A stretch of 13,399 bases of DNA from an uncultured Eubacteriales bacterium (GTDB lineage Bacteria; Bacillota; Clostridia; Peptostreptococcales; Anaerovoracaceae): positions 1 to 13,399 of the forward strand of contig CACWYF010000064.1 in assembly GCA_902765035.1 (NCBI GenBank), written 5' to 3'. Numbering within the stretch: position 1 is the stretch's first letter; each line of letters begins with the position of its first letter. Both the position numbers and the translations under genes were made by a program. Shown in pieces: positions 6,058-12,256 of this stretch. Under the pieces are notes generated by a model. It searched no databases. It was not told the origin of the DNA and saw nothing but the letters and a program-made list of their open reading frames with translations.

Positions 6058-6360
6058 ATGAACGATACAGAACTTCGCAAAACGATCGGAAGCCGTGCAA
6101 AGGCAAGGCGCAAGGAGCTCGGGCTCACAATGGACTATTTGGCAGAGAAGCTGGATGTAAACAAGTCCACGATCATGAGATATGAGAAGGGAACTATTGA
6201 CAATACCAAGCGTCTGGTTGTCGAAGGGCTGGCCAATGCGCTGCATGTTACTCCTGAGTATCTCAGGGGCGAGACCGATGAGTACAATACTGAGATTACT
6301 GACAGGAGACTGCTTCAGGTAAGGGATCTTATGGAAAAGGTATTGGGCGGCTTCAGGTAA
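6058..6360 (+). CDS. XRE-family repressor-like regulator, truncated by a frameshifting duplication
   Basis: As it stands the gene encodes 100 residues with a Cro/CI-type helix-turn-helix at about 7-66 (GLTMDYLAEKLDVNKSTIMRYEKG is the DNA-binding core). It then stops at 6358 after GGFR. The stop comes from a 38-bp tandem duplication; with one copy removed the frame continues into the next ORF and gives 204 residues. The ATG has an AGAGGGG-type site about 7-8 nt upstream. The gene is divergent from xis across an operator-like region, the place of a lysogeny-type switch regulator. The truncated form keeps the DNA-binding domain but loses the C-terminal part, which in such proteins often mediates dimerization or signal response. 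Confidence 0.85.
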   Translation: MNDTELRKTIGSRAKARRKELGLTMDYLAEKLDVNKSTIMRYEKGTIDNTKRLVVEGLANALHVTPEYLRGETDEYNTEITDRRLLQVRDLMEKVLGGFR

Positions 6361-6387
6361 GGGATCTTATGGAAAAGGTATTGGGCG
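6312..6387 (+). repeat. Exact 38-bp tandem duplication in the regulator gene
   Basis: Copy 1 (6312-6349) and copy 2 (6350-6387) are identical over 38 bases, beginning GCTTCAGGTAAGG and ending GTATTGGGCG. Since 38 is not a multiple of 3, the second copy shifts the frame and brings a TAA at 6358. Identity of the copies implies a recent event or a reversible slippage site. Confidence 0.95.
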
Positions 6388-6710
6388 CGATCCCGCTTGG
6401 CATAGCATCTTCCGATAATGAATTTGCGGAGAATATGCTGCTGGTCATGCTGGCAGAATATCTTGAATTTGCAGACTCGTTCACCAAGGCCTGCCACAGA
6501 TTCGATTTTGATGGAAATAAGGAGAACGAGGAATTTGCAAAGATGATAGGCGAGTCGCTGGAAGACTTCAGCTCCATGCTCTTCCAACGTGAGATCATGC
6601 ATACAGTGAGCACTCTGTATGATGTAAGCGAGACCCTGCGCAGTTATGTTAAGGACCCACAGGCGGCACAGGGCCACATGAAAGCGATATTAAAACTTTA
6701 CAACTTATAA
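6369..6710 (+). CDS. Displaced C-terminal half of the XRE regulator
   Basis: This 113-codon frame is the natural continuation of the regulator once one 38-bp copy is removed: the residues MEKVLG are repeated at the end of the upstream ORF and at the start of this one. The sequence is acidic and helical with no known motif that I recognise. It might be translated on its own, since an AAGGG lies about 5 nt before its ATG and 8 bases separate that ATG from the upstream stop, allowing re-initiation. Whether a stand-alone product is stable is unknown. The alternative is a pseudogene fragment. Confidence 0.6.
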   Translation: MEKVLGAIPLGIASSDNEFAENMLLVMLAEYLEFADSFTKACHRFDFDGNKENEEFAKMIGESLEDFSSMLFQREIMHTVSTLYDVSETLRSYVKDPQAAQGHMKAILKLYNL

Positions 6711-6719
6711 TAGGCAGTA

Positions 6720-6782
6720 CCGGACGGAGCCGCGATATACCTCTAAGCAATCTATATCCAGGCCCACAAAAGGTTCTGCCGG
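6720..6782 (+). ncRNA. Structured leader element of the integrase gene (copy 2)
   Basis: The int leader reads CCGG, AC, GGAGCC, GC, GATATA, a 13-nt loop with CTCTAAGCA, TATATC, a 13-nt bulge, GGTTCT, G, CCGG. The arms pair as CCGG/CCGG, C/G, GGAGCC/GGTTCT (two G-U pairs) and GATATA/TATATC. The first 30 nt match the parM leader at 28 positions. The 3' arm has changed (GGCTCC to GGTTCT) but keeps its pairs. The last pair ends at 6782, directly against the AAAAGGAGG ribosome site of int, so folding or antisense pairing could affect int translation. Confidence 0.5.
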
Positions 6783-6796
6783 AAAAGGAGGATCTT

Positions 6797-8173
6797 TTGA
6801 ATCACAAAATATCTTATCAGGAGGGAAGCGTAAGAAAGAGAGGAAGAAAATACTACTACAGATTCAGGATGGAAGAGCCTGACGGCACGATGAAGATGCA
6901 CGAATTCGTCGGGACCGAGTCAAAGCGGGAGACAGAGAATATTCTGAAGAAAGCCATCGATGAGTACAACGAGCTTGGTAAGCTTCTCGACCCCGGTGAC
7001 ATCACAGTTGAGGAACTGATGGACGAATGGTTCCGGACTGAGATAGAACCGAGCAGCCGCGCGACTACTACGCTTGACAGCTACCGTAATGTGATGGATC
7101 ACATAAGAGTGCACCGCATCGGCAAGCTGAAGCTGAAAGAAGTGACGGTGGAGGTTCTGCAGGCGTATGTCGATGAAAAATATTTCGGCGAATATGATGC
7201 AGATGGCAAAGAAATCAAACACGCTTACTCGGAAAGCTCGATGAAGGAAGAATTCGTGGTCCTGAACGGGATTTTCAAATTCGCTGTCTATCCGAAGGAG
7301 TACCTGAAATCGAGCCCTATGCAGCATGTTAAGAAGCGCAAAAAGCCAAAGGATACGGACATCTTCGGCGATGAGTCTGAAAAGCTCGAGACCATCACGC
7401 ACGATGAGTTTAAGAAAGTCGTTGAATTCCTCAGCACTCACAAAAACAGCTACGGAGACGGTTACGAGTATATGGTTCTGCCTGTGCAGATATCCTACTA
7501 CACCGGCCTCCGCGCCGGCGAGATCGCAGGCCTTTGCTGGGACGATATCGATATCCCGGGGCGCAGGCTCATAGTCAGACGTTCGATGTTCAAGGATACC
7601 GGAACAAAGTGCTGGGAACTCAAAGTGCCTAAGAACGGCAAGCAGAGAATCGTAGATTTCGGTGAGACGCTTGCAGGCATCCTTACTGAAGCCAAGGCAC
7701 AGCAGGAGCGTGACAGAAAGCTGTATGGTGAGCTTTATCAGAAGCATTACTGCCAGATCCAGAGTATCAAAGGCAGGCAGCATAACATGATATTCACGGA
7801 TATCCATACGAAAAACGGCGTTATCGGCAGCAGGGTAGGACACGGCAGGCTCATTGAGGAAGCGGATAAAAAGAAAAGGCTCTTGCCTCTGGAATTCGTC
7901 TGCAGGAAGGCAGACGGCGAAATGGTCACAATCCAGACGCTCAAGAACTGTAATAAGGTCGTTCAAAACAATTTGAAGACTATACCATTCCATATGCATG
8001 GTCTTCGCCACACCTATGGCTCAAATATGATTGCAAACGGAGCAAACTTCAAGGACGTACAGGAACTTATGGGACATTCAGACATAAGCATCACGCTGAA
8101 TACCTATGCCCATGTGAATGAGAAGACTCGCAAAAGGGCTGTGGATCTTCTGGAGAAAGGCCTTGCCCACTAA
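6797..8173 (+). CDS. int: Tyrosine recombinase integrase (Tn916 Int-like)
   Basis: This 458-residue integrase carries out site-specific insertion and, with Xis, excision. The N-terminus (SVRKRGRKYYYRFRM, residues 11-25) fits the arm-binding domain of Tn916-type integrases. A SAM-like core-binding domain follows at about 70-175. The catalytic domain shows R239 (YYTGLRAGEI), H401 and R404 (HMHGLRHTYG), H427 (LMGHSD) and the nucleophile Y437 (LNTYAHV). An insert of about 60 residues (roughly 310-370) separates the first Arg from the His-Arg motif. The start is TTG, with an AAGGAGG site about 6 nt upstream. The structured leader abuts that site. The gene points at the tRNA-Lys 3' end about 100 bp away, the probable target. 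It may share a transcript with the XRE regulator. Confidence 0.95.
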   Translation: MNHKISYQEGSVRKRGRKYYYRFRMEEPDGTMKMHEFVGTESKRETENILKKAIDEYNELGKLLDPGDITVEELMDEWFRTEIEPSSRATTTLDSYRNVMDHIRVHRIGKLKLKEVTVEVLQAYVDEKYFGEYDADGKEIKHAYSESSMKEEFVVLNGIFKFAVYPKEYLKSSPMQHVKKRKKPKDTDIFGDESEKLETITHDEFKKVVEFLSTHKNSYGDGYEYMVLPVQISYYTGLRAGEIAGLCWDDIDIPGRRLIVRRSMFKDTGTKCWELKVPKNGKQRIVDFGETLAGILTEAKAQQERDRKLYGELYQKHYCQIQSIKGRQHNMIFTDIHTKNGVIGSRVGHGRLIEEADKKKRLLPLEFVCRKADGEMVTIQTLKNCNKVVQNNLKTIPFHMHGLRHTYGSNMIANGANFKDVQELMGHSDISITLNTYAHVNEKTRKRAVDLLEKGLAH

Positions 8174-8197
8174 CTTGTGGGCAAAAATGTGGGCAAA
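8163..8197 (+). repeat. Hairpin at the int stop and direct repeats GTGGGCAAA
   Basis: TTGCCCAC (8163-8170) and GTGGGCAA (8177-8184) form a perfect 8-bp stem around the int stop codon. GTGGGCAAA also occurs as a direct repeat at 8177-8185 and 8189-8197, a 12-bp period. No T-run follows. Short direct repeats between int and the attachment site are typical of arm-type integrase binding sites, which is my inference here. Confidence 0.45.
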
Positions 8198-8216
8198 TAC
8201 GCAGATATGGCTGTTT

Positions 8217-8265
8217 CTAAAAAAGAAAAATCCTCAATCCGTTGCAATTACTGAGATTGAGGATT
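8217..8265 (-). terminator. Intrinsic terminator of tRNA-Lys
   Basis: On the minus strand AATCCTCAATC (8265-8255) pairs with GATTGAGGATT (8239-8229), an 11-bp perfect stem with a 15-nt loop. It is followed by a T-rich tract with one C (8230-8217). It lies 5 bases past the encoded CCA. If the element entered at the tRNA 3' end, this terminator is supplied by the element. Confidence 0.8.
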
Positions 8266-8270
8266 CCCTA

Positions 8271-8310
8271 TGGTGGGCGATCAGGGGTTCGAACCCTGGA
8301 CACCCTGATT
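8271..8310. other. Inferred attachment site at the tRNA-Lys 3' end
   Basis: The integrase gene ends about 100 bp away and faces the 3' end of an intact tRNA, the classic layout for tRNA-targeting tyrosine integrases. The crossover core should lie in the T arm to acceptor region. No second copy of this sequence is found elsewhere in the window, so the other att site must be to the left. Limits are approximate. Confidence 0.45.
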
Positions 8311-8346
8311 AAGAGTCAGGTGCTCTGCCAGCTGAGCTAATCGCCC
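8271..8346 (-). tRNA. tRNA-Lys (anticodon CUU)
   Basis: The minus strand from 8346 gives a complete cloverleaf: acceptor GGGCGAT pairing with ATCGCCC, D arm with AGCTCAGCTGGCAGAGC, anticodon stem CTGA/TCAG around the loop CTCTTAA (anticodon CTT, lysine), and a T arm with GGTTCGAACC. The discriminator base is A at 8274 and CCA is encoded at 8273-8271. Leftward transcription runs toward the integrase gene. The 3' half is the likely attachment core of the element. Confidence 0.96.
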
Positions 8347-8380
8347 TCAGCTATTTGCGTCTCTTGCAAGCCGCTCATGT

Positions 8381-8409
8381 ATACTAACACCTGCAGTAGT
8401 AAGAGTCAA
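8381..8409 (-). promoter_or_regulatory. Promoter of tRNA-Lys
   Basis: On the minus strand TTGACT (8409-8404), a 17-bp spacer and TAGTAT (8386-8381) form a near-consensus sigma-70-type promoter. Transcription would start about 28 nt before the mature tRNA. Confidence 0.8.
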
Positions 8410-8491
8410 GGGGAAATTTTAAAAAATTCAGAAAAGATATTTACGGCAATCGCCGAAAGTGGCCATGTGTTCAGAAAATATGTGCAAAACA

Positions 8492-8520
8492 TTGAAATAC
8501 AAAGCCAAATGGTGTAGTAT
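8492..8520 (+). promoter_or_regulatory. Promoter of the zinc-ribbon acidic protein gene
   Basis: TTGAAA (8492-8497), a 17-bp spacer and TAGTAT (8515-8520) give a good sigma-70-type promoter. The start would be near 8527, leaving a leader of about 137 nt. That leader contains a hairpin GCAGGC/GCCTGC (8593-8609) and no T-run. The rest of the 317-bp gap between tRNA and gene shows nothing else I can support. Confidence 0.7.
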
Positions 8521-8663
8521 TTCACTGAATAATTATAAAAAATCGGGCATTTTTCGTGTGCGAATTTTGAGCACGGGGAAATATATACTAAGGCAGGCAT
8601 CAGGCCTGCACGGGAGCACGAAATAGAAAGCCTGTAAAGGCGGAGAATAGCGGAGGTAATATA

Positions 8664-11600
8664 GTGTTCTGTACAAATTGCGGTAGCAAGCTTCCTGAGG
8701 GAGCAAGATTTTGCAGCACATGCGGAGCAAGGGTAGCAGAGGTGTTCGAAGTACCGGAGGTTGAAAACAAGCCGGCAGCTTTCGGATTCACTGAAGCAGC
8801 ACCTGATCCTGAAACGGTCAAGCCGGTAGAAGCGCCACTCAAGAAGAGGGCGACATTCGACTGGAGCAATGTAATTGACGAGCCGAAGAAGAAGACCATT
8901 CCGGACATCAAGTCCCCATGGGCAACTACCGGCGGCGTTGATGAGAGCCAGCTGTATTCTGAGATGGGATCATCCACAGAGCGCAGCCGCACAATGAGCT
9001 TCATCGATGTACTCAAGGCTGAAAAAGAACAGCAGGAAGCAGTAAAGGCTGAAGAGGCTGCACCTGCAGAGCCGGCACCAGCAGCACCGGCTGTTGAAGA
9101 GAAGAGACCGTTCGAGTACACAGAGGTTCTTGATCCGGGATTCCTTGAACCAGTGGCACCGGCAGCAGAAGAAAAGGAAGAAGAGGTACCGCAGCTTCAT
9201 TTCGCTCCGCTTTATGAAGATGTAGATGCACCTGTTGTCACACCTTTCGATATTCCTGAAGAGGAAGAAGAGGCTGTACCGGCAGATGAAGTACAGATAG
9301 AAGAAACTGTTCAGGCTGAGGCGCCGGCTGAAGAGGCACCGGAGGAAGCAGTTGCTGAGGCACCAGAGGCACCGGCTGAAGAACCTGCAGCAGAGATACA
9401 TATAGAAGAAACCGAAGCAGAAGAAGCTCCTGAAGCAGTAGAGGAACCTGAGGCAGAAGAACCTGTTGTAGAAGCAGCTGAGGAATTTGTCGAAGAAGCA
9501 CCTGCTTTCGAAGAGGTAGTTGAAGATACTTCTTCTGAAGTAAATATTGCAGCGCCGGCACCTGTAGAGGAAGAGCCGGTAAAGCCTCGCAGAGGCTGGT
9601 TCGATCTTCCGGACTTCCTCAAGCCTAAGGAAGAGAGACGTCCTTTCGCAGCTTTCACTGAGGAAAAGCCTGAAGAAATCCCTGCAGCACCGGCACCTGT
9701 AGAAGAAAAGCCGGCAGAGGAACCTGAAGCACCTGCAGAGGAAGTCGTATTCGAAGAGCCTGAGTTCGAAGATGCAGCAGAGCCTGCTGATGAGATCCAG
9801 ATCGAGGCTCCTGAGCATGAGCCTGAGGCAAAACTTGAGGATGAGCTCGACAGCATTCTCAAGGGCGGCAGCGGTCTTATGGGCTATGAGCATGAAGATG
9901 AAGAAGCCGAAGAAGCTGCTGAAGAGGATGAAGAAGAGATTTACGAGGGCGACCTGTACAGCAACACAGAGGACGAGTACCTCGACATCTCAACAGAGAG
10001 AACTGAATCTGTAAGAAGCGCGGCTGACGATGCAGAGGATGCAGAAGAAGATGATGATGACGAAGATGAGCCTGTTGATGAGCAGGAACTCTTCGCAGAC
10101 ATGACTGAGAATGCACCTAAGCATTCAGGCATGACAATAGCTCCTCCTGCAGACAAGGAAACAGAAATCGAAGCTCTCAAGAAGAGACTTGCTGAGCTGA
10201 TGGGAACATCCTGGGAGCCTGAAACTGAAGCAGCCGCAGAGCTGGCAGCAGAGGAAGCTGCTCCTGAAGCACCTGCAGAAGAACCTGCTGAGCAGGATTA
10301 CTATTTCAAGGATCCTGAACCTGCAGCAGAACCTGTAGTTGAGACTCCAGCATATGAGGAGTATGACCATGCAGACTTCACTCAGTATGAAGAGCCTGCA
10401 AGCACAGCAGCTTACGAGGATGAATACCTCTCAGAAGAGCCTGCACCTGAAGCAGTTGCAGAAGAGGCACCTGCAGTTGAAGAGGCTGCAGAGGCAGTTC
10501 CTGCAGATGAGCTAAGCGTATATGAGCACCTTATACTCACACCGGAAGAACCTGCAGATGAAATTCCGGGAGCTGAGTCGAAAATAATCAAGGCTGCAGA
10601 GGCAGCTGCACCAGCAGTTGTCGAAGAGCCTGCAGCTGAAGAACCTGCAGTCGAAGACTTCTACCTGATGGACGAAGAACCTGCAGAGGAAGTGATCTTT
10701 AGAGCACATGAGCCTGCAGCAGTTGCAGAAGAGGAACCTGTAGTAGAAGAGCCTGCAGTAGCTGCTGAAGAGCCTGTAGTTGAGGAAGCAGTTGAAGCAG
10801 CACCTGCAGCAGAAGAAGTTGTCGAAGCAGCACCTGTTGTCGAAGAAGTCGTTGAGGAAGCAGCACCTGTAGTTGAAGAGGAACCTGCTCACAAGACGAT
10901 CGACGATTTCCTTGCAGACATCCTGAGGGAGGGCGCTGCACCCGCAGCCGCATCCGCAGCAGCGGAGCCTGTAGTTGAGGCACCTGCATTTGCAGCACCT
11001 GCAGTTGAAGAGGTTGCTGAAGCAGCACCTGTTGTCGAAGAACCGGCAGCAGGTGCAGAAGAGGCACCTGCTGCTGAAGAGCCTGTAGTGAATGTAGAAG
11101 ATGAATATACAGATGAGGTGGTTCTGACCGCTGAGGACCTTGAGGCTCCTGCAGTCGAGGAAGCTCCTGAGGCACCTGAGCTCACACTTGAGGATCTTGT
11201 AGCAACAGCTCCTGCAGTTGAAGCAGCACCTGCAGCAGAGGAAACTGCAGAACCGGCACCTGTATTTGAAGAGCTTGTTGAAACAGCACCGGCAGTTGAA
11301 GATGCAGCAGATGCAGCTGTGATCGAAGAAGCTGTAGCAGCAGTTGAAGCTGAAACACCGGCTCCTGAGAAGAAGGAGACAGATGCTCTTTCAATCGAAG
11401 AGCTCGAGCAGGATCTGTTCGGAACATCTGCAACACCTGAGGCTGAGGTCGAGGCAACCAAGAAGATCGACAAGTTCTACACACTTTACCGTAAGAACGA
11501 GGAGTTCCAGAGACTCCTTGACGAGGAGTACAACAAGCTGAAGGCAGCCGGCGGTCCGGTACCTGAGCCTGCACTCCCGGATAATGAACCTGAAGTCAAG

Positions 11601-12104
11601 CATAAGAAGATAGAAGACGCTACCATCTACCAGGATTTCGATCTGGAGAAGGAAGCAGCCAAGCTCAGAGCTGAACAGGAAAAGGCTGCAGAGGCTGCAG
11701 TTGAGGTCAAAGCGGATGCTGAATCCGCGGCATCAGCAGCTCCGGCAGCAGTCGCAGCAGGTACAGCGTTTGCGGCAGGCGCAGCAGTAGCAGCAGGCAA
11801 GAAAGACAGGAAGGCTGAAAAGGCAGCAGCTAAGGCGGCCAAGGCAGCTGAAAAGGCAGCAGCTAAGGAAGCCAAGGCAGCTGAAAAGGCTGATCTCGAA
11901 TTTGAAGAGGTAGAAAAGGGAGGCGGATTCCTTACAGTACTCGCAGTGATCATCGCTATCCTGCTGATCATCCTGCTCGGAGTCATCCTCGTACTCAACT
12001 TCATGCCTGACAGCTCACTTGCACTCAGGATCGACTCAATCATAGAGAATATCACAAGCCACTTCACCGCAGTGGATGTGATGGGCAAAACATTACTGCT
12101 CTAA
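8664..12104 (+). CDS. Zinc-ribbon, Glu/Ala/Pro-rich single-pass membrane protein
   Basis: The 1146-residue protein has three parts. Residues 1-24 form a zinc ribbon (C3, C6, C17, C20 in FCTNCGSK and RFCSTCGAR). Residues about 100-935 are very acidic low-complexity repeats of the EEPA/EAPAVEE kind, certainly disordered. After a KFYTLYRKNEEFQRLLDEEY-like charged segment (about 935-965), a Lys/Ala-rich stretch (about 1040-1085) leads into one membrane helix (about 1089-1113, LTVLAVIIAILLIILLGVIL) and a 33-residue tail. The membrane helix near the C-terminus suggests the acidic part stays in the cytoplasm, with the tail outside. The start is GTG with a GGAGG site 7-8 nt upstream. Zinc-ribbon proteins with a membrane helix are common in Firmicutes, but the acidic middle is unusually long. 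I cannot give a function. The middle was probably built by repeat expansion. Confidence 0.85.
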   Translation: MFCTNCGSKLPEGARFCSTCGARVAEVFEVPEVENKPAAFGFTEAAPDPETVKPVEAPLKKRATFDWSNVIDEPKKKTIPDIKSPWATTGGVDESQLYSEMGSSTERSRTMSFIDVLKAEKEQQEAVKAEEAAPAEPAPAAPAVEEKRPFEYTEVLDPGFLEPVAPAAEEKEEEVPQLHFAPLYEDVDAPVVTPFDIPEEEEEAVPADEVQIEETVQAEAPAEEAPEEAVAEAPEAPAEEPAAEIHIEETEAEEAPEAVEEPEAEEPVVEAAEEFVEEAPAFEEVVEDTSSEVNIAAPAPVEEEPVKPRRGWFDLPDFLKPKEERRPFAAFTEEKPEEIPAAPAPVEEKPAEEPEAPAEEVVFEEPEFEDAAEPADEIQIEAPEHEPEAKLEDELDSILKGGSGLMGYEHEDEEAEEAAEEDEEEIYEGDLYSNTEDEYLDISTERTESVRSAADDAEDAEEDDDDEDEPVDEQELFADMTENAPKHSGMTIAPPADKETEIEALKKRLAELMGTSWEPETEAAAELAAEEAAPEAPAEEPAEQDYYFKDPEPAAEPVVETPAYEEYDHADFTQYEEPASTAAYEDEYLSEEPAPEAVAEEAPAVEEAAEAVPADELSVYEHLILTPEEPADEIPGAESKIIKAAEAAAPAVVEEPAAEEPAVEDFYLMDEEPAEEVIFRAHEPAAVAEEEPVVEEPAVAAEEPVVEEAVEAAPAAEEVVEAAPVVEEVVEEAAPVVEEEPAHKTIDDFLADILREGAAPAAASAAAEPVVEAPAFAAPAVEEVAEAAPVVEEPAAGAEEAPAAEEPVVNVEDEYTDEVVLTAEDLEAPAVEEAPEAPELTLEDLVATAPAVEAAPAAEETAEPAPVFEELVETAPAVEDAADAAVIEEAVAAVEAETPAPEKKETDALSIEELEQDLFGTSATPEAEVEATKKIDKFYTLYRKNEEFQRLLDEEYNKLKAAGGPVPEPALPDNEPEVKHKKIEDATIYQDFDLEKEAAKLRAEQEKAAEAAVEVKADAESAASAAPAAVAAGTAFAAGAAVAAGKKDRKAEKAAAKAAKAAEKAAAKEAKAAEKADLEFEEVEKGGGFLTVLAVIIAILLIILLGVILVLNFMPDSSLALRIDSIIENITSHFTAVDVMGKTLLL

Positions 12105-12132
12105 AGCAGCAAGTCAAACTGATTACCACTTG

Positions 12133-12157
12133 CAGCGGCAGCCGGGCGCTGTCGCTG
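12133..12157 (+). terminator. Hairpin after the zinc-ribbon gene, possible weak terminator
   Basis: CAGCGGCAGC (12133-12142) pairs with GCTGTCGCTG (12148-12157) over 10 bp with one G-U pair and a 5-nt loop. TAATTGTTTG follows, T-rich but not a clean run. It is a weak terminator or attenuator between this gene and the UPF0182 gene. The rest of the 152-bp gap shows no promoter I trust. Confidence 0.5.
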
Positions 12158-12256
12158 TAATTGTTTGTAAAGACTGTGCGGCCGGAAGAGGCTGTGCAGC
12201 GAGGGGTATTATTAATCTGTTGTATTAGTAACTAACCGAAACGGAGGGCTGGAACA

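Larger units (their letters stand above)
1..8310. mobile_element. Integrative mobilizable element, int-proximal part
   Basis: The stretch carries a tyrosine integrase next to a tRNA-Lys 3' end, an excisionase, an XRE regulator, ParM/ParR-type partition genes, MobC, a MOBP relaxase and a VapE-type helicase. That set fits an element that excises, is mobilized in trans and may replicate briefly as a circle. No coupling protein, VirB4 or other secretion gene is seen, so it is called mobilizable rather than conjugative; such genes could lie left of the window. The right end is placed inside the tRNA by inference. The left end is not visible, and the recombinase tail at the left edge may belong to another element. 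Confidence 0.75.

Noticed and set aside
6920..8011. 363-codon minus-strand frame inside the integrase gene
   Set aside because: It is the shadow of a well-supported integrase with all catalytic residues; no ribosome site and no family signal.
8600..12088. Many long open frames antisense to the acidic protein gene (for example 8970-9893, 10889-11473, 11627-12088)
   Set aside because: They arise because the GCA/GAA/CCT-rich repeats lack stops in other frames; their translations are low-complexity Ser/Ala/Gly, Leu/Gln/Pro or Cys/Phe/Arg strings without ribosome sites.
8664..12104. CRISPR-like or tandem DNA repeat array
   Set aside because: The repeats are irregular codon-level Pro/Ala/Glu repeats inside one coding frame, with no constant repeat-spacer unit.
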